The notes below the pieces were generated by a model. That model did not search any database. It was not told where the DNA came from and worked only from the letters and a program-made list of their open reading frames with translations. From assembly GCA_934561515.1 (NCBI GenBank), contig CAKTGM010000050.1, positions 1 to 7,953 on the forward strand: 7,953 bases of DNA, given 5' to 3'. The stretch's first letter is position 1. The number at the start of each line of letters is the position of its first letter. A program made the translations under genes and the position numbers. The DNA is from an uncultured Oscillospiraceae bacterium (GTDB lineage Bacteria > Bacillota > Clostridia > Oscillospirales > Oscillospiraceae). Of this stretch, positions 1 through 5,104 are shown piece after piece.

Positions 1-2419
1 CGGGGAACTTCGGCAGCGGCTGGTAGACGGGGATGCCTCCGCGCATCTCGTACATGGCCTCAAAGCTCAGCTCGGCTGTGTAGATCTCGCTGTCGACGCC
101 GTAGTTCGCGGCGACGAGCGGGTGGATCTGGCCGAAGACGCCAAGGAGCGTCTCGCCCGCGTAGACGCAGGCGCAGCGGCCGGGGTGGTAGGAGGCGTTG
201 TCCGTGCAGGCTTCAAACGTTACGTTCGTGATGCGAAGCTCGCGCAGCAGCGTTTCAACGCTGCCCTTGAAGGAGAAGAAGTCCACGCCGTCGCCATAGG
301 CGCCGAGGGAGAGGTACTTCGGCTCGTCGGCAAGGCCGTCCTCGCGCGGCAGGTAGATCTTGCCGAGCTCGTAGAGGCGCGCGGACTTGTTGCGGTAGCT
401 AAAGTTGCGCGCGATGATCTCGAGCATACTCGGCAGGATGGTCGTGCGCATGATGGAGGTATCCTCGCCCAGCGGGTTGAGGATCTTCATGCTCTTGCGC
501 AGCGGGGAATCCTTCGGCATACGGATCTTGTCGTAATAGGTGGGGCTGATGAAGGAATAGGTGATGATCTCATCGTAGCCCAGCGCGCGCACCGCGCCGC
601 CGATGGCACGGTCGAAGCGCTGCTGCTCGGAAAAGCCGCCGCGCGTGGTCTCGCCGCGCATGAGCGTGCAGGGGATCTTGTTGTAGCCGTAGAAGCGGGC
701 GACCTCCTCGGCGATGTCGCTGTAATGCTCCACGTCGCCGCGCCAGGAGGGAACGTAAATATCGTCGCCGTTGAGAATGAAGCCGAGGGAGACAAGGATC
801 TCGCGCATCAGGTCCTCGCTGAGCTCCGTGCCGAGCAGGGCGTTGATCTTGTCGGGCTCGAGCTGAATGCAGGTGGGCGTCTTTTCCTTGGCGACCACGT
901 CCATCACACCGTCGACCACCTCGCCGCAGCCGAGCAGCTCCACAAGCTCGCAGGCGCGCTCGACGGCCTTGATGGTGTTCATCATGTCGAGACCCTTTTC
1001 GTAGCGGGAGGAAGCGTCGGTGCGCATACCGAGGGCGCTTGCCGTGCGGCGCACGGAAACGCCGTTGAAGTTGGCGGATTCAAAGAGCACCATCGCCGTG
1101 TCGCCGACGATCTCGCTGTTCGCGCCGCCCATCACGCCCGCGACGCACACGGGCCTGTGCTCGTCGCAGATGCAGAGCATGCTCGGCGTGAGCTTGCGCT
1201 CGTTGCCGTCGAGCGTCTGAATGGTCTCGCCCTCGTGCGCGGTGCGCACGATGATGTGTCCGCCCTCGACGCAGCTGAAGTCGAAAGCGTGCATCGGCTG
1301 GCCGTATTCGAGCATGACATAGTTCGTGATATCGACAATGTTGTTGATCGGGCGCACGCCGCTATTGCGCAGTCTCTCGCGCATCCAGCGCGGGGACGGC
1401 GCGATCCTGACGTTTTTCACCATGCGCGCGGTGTAGCGCGGGCAGAGGTCGCCGTCCTCGATGTCGATGTCGACAATGTCCGCGATGCTGCCGCCGCAGC
1501 CGTGCGGCTCGGGCGTGTGCAGCTTGAGCGGGCGCTTGAAGGTCGCGCTCGCCTCGCGCGCAAGGCCGATGACAGAAAGGCAGTCGGGGCGGTTGGGCGT
1601 GATCTCGAACTCAACGATGGAGTCGTCGAGGCCGAGGATGTGCGCCACGTCAAGGCCCGGCTCGGCGTCCTCCTCATGCAGGATGAAGATGCCGTCGGCG
1701 ATGCAGTGGGGGAACTCCTTCTGCTCGGCGTGCAGGTCCTCGAGCGTGCAGATGGCGTCGCTCTTGGTGTTGTAGGCGACAAGGTCGCCTTCGTGGAGGT
1801 TGGAGCAGCGCGTATCGGGCACAGCGGTCGCATTGCCGAGGTCGAGGCAGGTGTGGAACGTGCCGTCGCCCAGCGGGGCGCACTCAAGCACCCGGGCGGC
1901 AACAACAGGGCCGTAGACCTTGTCGCCGGGCTTGATATCGGCGGGGATGGAGGGCTTATCCTTGTCGATGGGATGATAGTCGTTCAGGATGGCTGCGGGC
2001 GTGATGACGGCATAGGGGAAGTCGTGCTCCGCCGTCATGCCGAGCTCCTTGAGCGAGCAGAGCATACCGTCGGACTCGACGCCGCGCAGCTCGCCCTTTT
2101 CGATTCTGACGCCGCCGGGCAGGTGCGCGCCGGAAAGCGCGGCGGGCACATAGTCGCCCACATGGACATTCCACGCGCCCGTGACGATCTGCACGGGCTC
2201 CGCCTGACCGACGTCGATCTTCAAGACCCACATATGGTCGGAGTTCTCGTGGCGCTTCATTTCGAGGATCTTGCCCACGACCACATTCTTGAGCTCCTCG
2301 TCGCCTCGCTCGATCGTCTCGACCTTCGAGCCGGAGAGCGTCATATCGTCGTTGAATTGCTTGTCGGTGATATCCTTGAGGCCAACGAACTCGTTGAGCC
2401 AATTTCTGCTTAAAATCAT
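1..2419 (-). CDS. pheT: Phenylalanyl-tRNA synthetase beta subunit, 3' end beyond window
   Basis: Beta subunit of the cytoplasmic alpha2-beta2 enzyme that charges tRNA-Phe; it binds tRNA and edits mis-charged Tyr-tRNA-Phe. My translation from the ATG at 2419 is open for 806 codons to the window edge. Visible parts in order: N-terminal region MILSRNWLNEFV; EMAP/OB-type tRNA-binding region from about residue 44 (VVVGKILEM, ESDGMLCSLKELG 115-127); the EITPNRPDCLS motif at 272-282; B3/B4 editing region about 280-475 (DITNYVMLEYGQPMHAFD 363-380, VAGVMGG 426-432); B5 region about 510-585; and a class II-like core about 590-795. The cut falls at the start of the expected C-terminal FDX-ACB anticodon-binding domain (YQPLPKFP). 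Compared with the usual length near 800 residues this protein would reach about 900, and the excess is an insert at residues 137-238. It lies 17 bp after pheS, with an AAAGGAG ribosome site overlapping the pheS stop, so the two are co-transcribed under the T-box. Identification is very secure. Confidence 0.97.
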   Translation of the reverse strand, partial: MILSRNWLNEFVGLKDITDKQFNDDMTLSGSKVETIERGDEELKNVVVGKILEMKRHENSDHMWVLKIDVGQAEPVQIVTGAWNVHVGDYVPAALSGAHLPGGVRIEKGELRGVESDGMLCSLKELGMTAEHDFPYAVITPAAILNDYHPIDKDKPSIPADIKPGDKVYGPVVAARVLECAPLGDGTFHTCLDLGNATAVPDTRCSNLHEGDLVAYNTKSDAICTLEDLHAEQKEFPHCIADGIFILHEEDAEPGLDVAHILGLDDSIVEFEITPNRPDCLSVIGLAREASATFKRPLKLHTPEPHGCGGSIADIVDIDIEDGDLCPRYTARMVKNVRIAPSPRWMRERLRNSGVRPINNIVDITNYVMLEYGQPMHAFDFSCVEGGHIIVRTAHEGETIQTLDGNERKLTPSMLCICDEHRPVCVAGVMGGANSEIVGDTAMVLFESANFNGVSVRRTASALGMRTDASSRYEKGLDMMNTIKAVERACELVELLGCGEVVDGVMDVVAKEKTPTCIQLEPDKINALLGTELSEDLMREILVSLGFILNGDDIYVPSWRGDVEHYSDIAEEVARFYGYNKIPCTLMRGETTRGGFSEQQRFDRAIGGAVRALGYDEIITYSFISPTYYDKIRMPKDSPLRKSMKILNPLGEDTSIMRTTILPSMLEIIARNFSYRNKSARLYELGKIYLPREDGLADEPKYLSLGAYGDGVDFFSFKGSVETLLRELRITNVTFEACTDNASYHPGRCACVYAGETLLGVFGQIHPLVAANYGVDSEIYTAELSFEAMYEMRGGIPVYQPLPKFP

Positions 2420-2436
2420 TTCTTCGCTCTCCTTTC

Positions 2437-3462
2437 TTAAAACTGCTCCAAAAATCTCACATCGTTTTCGAAGATCAGACGCAGGTCGCTGATCTTGAAG
2501 TGGCCGAGCGCCAGACGCTCAAGGCCCATGCCGAAGGCCCAGCCGGAATAGACCGTGGAGTCGATGCCGCAGCCCTCGAGCACCTTCGGGTGGATCATGC
2601 CGGCGCCGAGCACCTCGATCCAGCCCTCGCCCTTGCAGGTGGGGCAGCCTGCGCCGTGGCACTTGTGGCACTGGATGTCCATCTCGCAGCTCGGCTCGGT
2701 GAAGGGGAAGTGATGGGGGCGGAAGCGCGTGACCGTGTGCTCGCCGTAGAGCTGGCGCACGACCTCGTTGAGCGTGCCCTTGAGGTCTGCCATCGTGATG
2801 TTCTTATCGATGGCCATGCCCTCGATCTGGTGGAACATGGGAGAGTGCGTCGCGTCGACCTCATCCTTGCGGTACACGCGGCCGGGGGCGAGGATGCGGA
2901 TGGGCAGCTCGCGCGTTTCCATCGCGTGGATCTGCATGGGAGAGGTCTGCGTGCGCAGAAGGATGGAGCTATCGTCGCTGAAATAGAACGTATCGCTCCA
3001 CTCGCGGGCGGGGTGGCCCTCTTCCACGTTGAGCTTGGTGAAGTTGTACTCGGCAAGCTCCACCTCGCGGTCTTCGAGGATCTCAAAGCCCATGCCGACG
3101 AAGATATCCTTGATCTCGTCGAGCACCTGATACATCGGGTGCTTCACGCCGATCTTCTCCTGCTTGCCGGGGATGGTAACGTCCACGGCCTCGCTCTTGA
3201 GCTTGCACTCCATGGCCTTGTCGGCAAGCTCGCTTGCCTTTTCCTCAATGCTCGCTTCCAGTGCAGCGCGCACCTCGTTGGCAAGCTGCCCGATCACGGG
3301 GCGCTCTTCGGCGCTGAGCTTGCCCATCTGCTTCAAAACGGCGGTCAGCTCGCCCTTTTTGCCAAGGTAACGGACGCGCAGCGCATCGAGCTCCTCCGCC
3401 GTGGCGGCGGCAGCGATGGCCTCGAGCGCCGCTTTGCGGATCGCTTCCAGTTGCTGTTTCAT
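2437..3462 (-). CDS. pheS: Phenylalanyl-tRNA synthetase alpha subunit
   Basis: Catalytic alpha subunit (341 residues, normal length) that activates phenylalanine with ATP and transfers it to tRNA-Phe. The N-terminal coiled-coil arm spans about 1-90 (RYLGKKGELT at 31-40). The class II synthetase core follows: motif 1 around HPMYQVLDEIKDIF (108-121), the TQTSPMQIHAM segment at 171-181, motif 2 APGRVYRKDEVDATHSPMFH (192-211), and motif 3 FGMGLERLAL (310-319). The protein ends NDVRFLEQF, as is typical for the family. A four-cysteine cluster, C265-x2-C268-x4-C273-x2-C276, sits between motifs 2 and 3. The open frame continues upstream into the T-box leader, but the start at 3462 is chosen because MKQQLEAIRK matches the family N-terminus and a good ribosome site lies 7 nt before it. 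It is the first gene of the pheST operon and is controlled by the tRNA-Phe T-box. Confidence 0.98.
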   Translation of the reverse strand: MKQQLEAIRKAALEAIAAAATAEELDALRVRYLGKKGELTAVLKQMGKLSAEERPVIGQLANEVRAALEASIEEKASELADKAMECKLKSEAVDVTIPGKQEKIGVKHPMYQVLDEIKDIFVGMGFEILEDREVELAEYNFTKLNVEEGHPAREWSDTFYFSDDSSILLRTQTSPMQIHAMETRELPIRILAPGRVYRKDEVDATHSPMFHQIEGMAIDKNITMADLKGTLNEVVRQLYGEHTVTRFRPHHFPFTEPSCEMDIQCHKCHGAGCPTCKGEGWIEVLGAGMIHPKVLEGCGIDSTVYSGWAFGMGLERLALGHFKISDLRLIFENDVRFLEQF

Positions 3463-3469
3463 ATCATTG

Positions 3470-3477
3470 CTCCTTTT
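3470..3477 (-). promoter_or_regulatory. Ribosome binding site that fixes the pheS start
   Basis: AAAAGGAG on the minus strand lies 7 nt before the ATG at 3462. An earlier ATG at 3467 is closer but runs into TGA after two codons, so the second ATG is the working start. The longer in-frame extension further upstream would be translated from T-box leader RNA and has no family match. Confidence 0.85.
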
Positions 3478-3518
3478 CAGGTAAAAATTTGCAAGGGTCT
3501 TTGATCGGCGGCAGGGAC

Positions 3519-3559
3519 AAAAAAACAGCCTCTCCTCCCGACATTCGGGACGAAAGACT
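3519..3559 (-). terminator. T-box-controlled intrinsic terminator ahead of pheS
   Basis: On the minus strand AGTCTTTCGTCCCG pairs with CGGGAGGAGAGGCT across a 5-nt loop (AATGT). The stem has 14 positions with one G-G mismatch and two G-U pairs. It is followed by G and then seven T at 3525-3519. The 5' arm (3546-3559) contains the bases at 3547-3552 needed by the antiterminator, so the two folds exclude each other. It lies 56 nt upstream of the pheS start, as expected for premature termination when tRNA-Phe is charged. Confidence 0.9.
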
Positions 3560-3756
3560 TCTTCCGCGGTACCACCCTGATTCGCACCCGCAGGCGCGCG
3601 CTCTTTGCCCGTAACGGGGGCCGGCCGGCCGCGCATTTCCTCGCGGCTGCTCGGGGGCGAACCAAGCGACATCCCGCAGACCGGCTCCCAGCCGCCGACC
3701 GATCCTCTCTTAGCGGAACAAACTCGCTATTTTCCCTTTCACAGCATTTGCTCAAC
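3519..3756 (-). promoter_or_regulatory. T-box riboswitch leader, tRNA-Phe (UUC specifier)
   Basis: Leader RNA that senses uncharged tRNA-Phe and controls pheST. The T-box AGGGTGGTACCGCGG is at 3578-3564; the variable base of TGGN is T, matching a discriminator A. Stem I can be folded from 3745 to 3646: GCTG (3745-3742) with CAGC (3649-3646); a G-A-rich internal loop like the T-box kink-turn (TGAAA opposite CCGAG); GGG (3736-3734) with CCC (3657-3655); a specifier loop; then GCGA (3727-3724) with TCGC (3669-3666). The specifier-loop 3' side reads TTGG-TTC-G, placing the UUC Phe codon at 3661-3659 followed by a purine. An AAGAGAGG segment and an apical GGCTGGGAGCC follow the expected pattern. 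The antiterminator is GGG/CCC (3577-3575 with 3549-3547) plus GCG/CGT (3567-3565 with 3552-3550) around the TGGTACC bulge. The 5' end is inferred from the promoter. Confidence 0.95.
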
Positions 3757-3761
3757 TCAAG

Positions 3762-3790
3762 TTTATACCATAGAAAAAAGGAAGTTGCAA
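3762..3790 (-). promoter_or_regulatory. Sigma-A promoter for pheST
   Basis: Minus-strand TTGCAA (3790-3785), 17-bp spacer, TATAAA (3767-3762). Transcription should start about 5-6 nt on, near 3757-3756, just before T-box stem I. Both position and quality fit the T-box leader. Confidence 0.8.
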
Positions 3791-3800
3791 GGGGAAATTT

Positions 3801-3830
3801 GCCCTTTTCCGTCTTTTTCCGGAAAAGGGC
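3801..3830. repeat. Perfect 10-bp inverted repeat next to the pheS promoter
   Basis: GCCCTTTTCC (3801-3810) and GGAAAAGGGC (3821-3830) are exact reverse complements with a 10-bp centre. Neither strand has a T run after it, so it does not read as a terminator. It sits about 10 bp upstream of the pheS -35 box and could be a protein-binding site. This role is inference. Confidence 0.6.
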
Positions 3831-3872
3831 GCGCAAAGGGGCGAAATCGCGCGCATTTCCCCATCCTTCTCC

Positions 3873-3899
3873 CTTTTTTCGCGCAAAACGCGGAAAAAG
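3873..3899. repeat. Inverted repeat next to the pspC promoter
   Basis: CTTTTTTCGCG (3873-3883) pairs with CGCGGAAAAAG (3889-3899) across CAAAA, 11 positions with one G-U. It ends 5 bp before the TTTACA -35 box at 3905. No T tract follows on either strand. It may be an operator-like element or chance in a GC-skewed, purine-rich stretch. Confidence 0.45.
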
Positions 3900-3904
3900 C
3901 GCGC

Positions 3905-3932
3905 TTTACAACGGCGCAAAATGTGATATACT
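3905..3932 (+). promoter_or_regulatory. Promoter for the PspC-domain gene
   Basis: TTTACA (3905-3910), 16-bp spacer, TATACT (3927-3932) with an extended -10 TGA just before it. The predicted transcript start near 3939 leaves a leader of about 55 nt before the ATG at 3994, which includes a small hairpin at 3961-3976. Confidence 0.75.
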
Positions 3933-3993
3933 GTGTAATAGTTATATACCAACCCGTCGTGGCTGCCTTTGCAGCCGGAATAGGAGGATCATT

Positions 3994-4194
3994 ATGGAGG
4001 AAAAGAAACGCCTCTGCAAGTCCCGCAACAACAAAAAGATCTGCGGCGTGTGCGCAGGCTTTGCCGATTACCTCAACCTCGACCCGACGCTTGTGCGCGT
4101 GCTCTGGGCCTTGCTGGCGGTCTTCGCAGGCACCGGCATCCTCGCCTACTTCATCTGCGCGCTCGTCATGCCCGAGGGCGACACCGAGGTCTGA
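3994..4194 (+). CDS. Small PspC-domain membrane protein
   Basis: A 66-residue stand-alone PspC domain (Pfam PF04024 type). The N-terminus is basic and cysteine-bearing (MEEKKRLCKSRNNKKICGVC), followed by AGFADYLNLDPTLVRVLW, the family's signature segment, and one hydrophobic helix about residues 34-58 ending ALVMPEG. In enterobacteria PspC is a membrane partner in the phage-shock response; in Firmicutes short PspC-only proteins are widespread and their role is usually not established, so a membrane-stress role is inference. The start at 3994 is set by AGGAGG at 3982-3987, 6 nt upstream; a longer frame reaching back to 3748 would run through the promoter and is not credible. No pspA or pspB neighbour is visible. 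Its stop codon lies 4 bp before the -35 box of the next gene. Confidence 0.9.
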   Translation: MEEKKRLCKSRNNKKICGVCAGFADYLNLDPTLVRVLWALLAVFAGTGILAYFICALVMPEGDTEV

Positions 4195-4198
4195 GCGC

Positions 4199-4226
4199 TT
4201 GACAAGCGCCGCAAAAGCGCTATACT
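4199..4226 (+). promoter_or_regulatory. Promoter for the phosphoribosyltransferase gene
   Basis: Consensus TTGACA (4199-4204), 16-bp spacer, TATACT (4221-4226), immediately after the pspC stop. The -35 box is centred in the inverted repeat GCGCTT-GAC-AAGCGC, and AAGCGC recurs at 4204-4209 and 4215-4220. This suggests the gene is transcribed separately from pspC and may be regulated at this site. Confidence 0.75.
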
Positions 4227-4276
4227 GAATTCTGTTTGCCGCACCGCACGGCAGAAATAAGATGCAAAAACGCGAA

Positions 4277-4281
4277 GGGAG
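4277..4281 (+). promoter_or_regulatory. Ribosome binding site choosing the phosphoribosyltransferase start
   Basis: GGGAG lies 10 nt before the ATG at 4292. The in-frame ATG at 4262 has no comparable site, and the ten extra residues it would add (MQKREGSFLF) do not resemble the family N-terminus. The spacing is slightly long, so the choice is likely but not certain. Confidence 0.6.
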
Positions 4282-4291
4282 CTTCCTTTTT

Positions 4292-4852
4292 ATGGCGACT
4301 TATCCGATGCACGTCGCGGGTCTTGACCGCGACCTTCCCATCTGCAAGGTGACGGACGATCTTTATATCGGCGCGTTCATCATGTTTGGCGACGCGGAGC
4401 TGACCGTTTGCTGCGCGCAGGAGCTTTTGAAGCTCGCCGCCAGGATCGACTATGACTATCTCTTCACCGCCGAGGCAAAGTCCATCCCCCTCATCCACGA
4501 GATGGCACGCCAGAGCGGCGCGAAGAAGTATTTCATCGCGCGCAAGGGCCCCAAGGTCTATATGCCCGATCCCATTTCGGTCGATGATAAGTCCATCACC
4601 ACTGTTGCCGAGCAGAAGCTCTTCCTCGGCTCGGACGATGCATCCCTCATCCGCGGCAAGAAGATCCTGCTCGTTGACGACGTGATCTCCACGGGCGGCT
4701 CGCTCAAGGCGATGGAGGCGCTCGTCGAAAAGGCGGGCGGCACGGTCGCAGGCCGCATGGCAGTGCTCGCCGAGGGCGCCGCCGCCGAGCGCGAGGACAT
4801 TCTCTTCCTTGAAAAGCTCCCCGTCTTCAATGCCGACGGCAGCGTAAAGTAA
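4292..4852 (+). CDS. Purine-type (adenine-like) phosphoribosyltransferase
   Basis: A 186-residue cytoplasmic type I phosphoribosyltransferase. The PRPP-binding loop is unmistakable: KILLVDDVISTGGS at residues 124-137, with the acidic pair D129-D130. Upstream, LFTAEAKSIPLIHEMARQSG (58-77, stated here as a region) occupies the place of the EARGF segment of adenine phosphoribosyltransferase, and ARKGPKVY (83-90) resembles the flexible RKxGK loop of that family, followed by ISVDDKSITT. It would join a purine base to PRPP to give a nucleotide. Adenine is the likeliest base, but specificity cannot be read from the sequence and the protein is divergent from classical Apt, so no symbol is assigned. 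It has its own promoter, starts after GGGAG, and ends 13 bp before a strong terminator hairpin. A convergent adenine deaminase gene nearby supports a purine-salvage context. Confidence 0.88.
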   Translation: MATYPMHVAGLDRDLPICKVTDDLYIGAFIMFGDAELTVCCAQELLKLAARIDYDYLFTAEAKSIPLIHEMARQSGAKKYFIARKGPKVYMPDPISVDDKSITTVAEQKLFLGSDDASLIRGKKILLVDDVISTGGSLKAMEALVEKAGGTVAGRMAVLAEGAAAEREDILFLEKLPVFNADGSVK

Positions 4853-4865
4853 AGCGCAAAAACGA

Positions 4866-4906
4866 AAAAAGGAAGCCGCTTACCAAAGGCAAGCGGCTTC
4901 CTTTTT
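4866..4906. terminator. Two-way intrinsic terminator shared with tRNA-Leu
   Basis: AAAAAGGAAGCCGCTT (4866-4881) pairs perfectly over 16 bp with AAGCGGCTTCCTTTTT (4891-4906), with a 9-nt loop. T runs follow on both strands, so it ends the phosphoribosyltransferase transcript on the plus strand and the tRNA transcript on the minus strand. Confidence 0.95.
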
Positions 4907-4909
4907 GAT

Positions 4910-4996
4910 TGGTGCCGGTGACCGGAGTCGAACCGGTACGCTGTCGCCAGCGGCGGATTTTGAGTCCGCTACGTCTACCAATTCCATCACACCGGC
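4910..4996 (-). tRNA. tRNA-Leu, anticodon CAA
   Basis: The 87-nt class II tRNA reads UUG leucine codons. The acceptor GCCGGTG (4996-4990) pairs with CACCGGC, followed by A73 and an encoded CCA (4912-4910). The anticodon stem GCGGA/TCCGC encloses the loop CTCAAAA, giving anticodon CAA at 4962-4960. A long variable arm, CGCTG-GCGA-CAGCG, marks it as Leu rather than a short-arm tRNA. The T arm is ACCGG-TTCGACT-CCGGT. The 3' end is only 3 nt from the terminator stem, and a strong promoter lies upstream. It is a single-gene unit. Confidence 0.97.
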
Positions 4997-5017
4997 AGGG
5001 ACGATAGAACAAGAGAT

Positions 5018-5046
5018 ATTATATGCGATGCAGGGCTTATTTGCAA
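5018..5046 (-). promoter_or_regulatory. Promoter for tRNA-Leu
   Basis: Minus-strand TTGCAA (5046-5041), 17-bp spacer, consensus TATAAT (5023-5018), about 21 bp upstream of the mature tRNA 5' end. It lies immediately beyond the adenine deaminase terminator, so the tRNA is separately transcribed. Confidence 0.85.
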
Positions 5047-5059
5047 GCAAAACTTTTTG

Positions 5060-5091
5060 AAAAAGGCTCCGGCGCTGCCGGAGCCTTTTTT
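5060..5091 (-). terminator. Intrinsic terminator of the adenine deaminase gene
   Basis: AAAAAGGCTCCGGC (5060-5073) pairs with GCCGGAGCCTTTTT (5077-5090) across a 3-nt loop. On the minus strand the stem is followed by five T. It begins 14 bp after the stop codon of the deaminase gene. The plus strand also has a T run, so it could act in both directions. Confidence 0.93.
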
Positions 5092-5104
5092 GCAAGCGGA
5101 AGCC

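Noticed and set aside
122..2413. A 763-codon open frame on the plus strand opposite pheT
   Set aside because: It is in exact codon register with pheT, so each of its codons is the reverse complement of a pheT codon. It stays open only because pheT almost never uses TTA, CTA or TCA; it ends where pheT codon 3 is TTA. No ribosome site or family match is visible.
2500..3504. A 334-codon open frame on the plus strand opposite pheS
   Set aside because: Same codon-register antisense artefact of GC-biased codon use as opposite pheT, with no ribosome site or recognisable product.
3477..3836. Open frames across the pheS leader on both strands
   Set aside because: This stretch is fully explained by the T-box leader, its terminator and promoter. 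The frames have no ribosome site and cross structured RNA elements.
4262..4291. An upstream ATG start for the phosphoribosyltransferase
   Set aside because: It lacks a ribosome site, while GGGAG precedes the ATG at 4292, and the extra residues do not fit the family N-terminus. It is not fully excluded.
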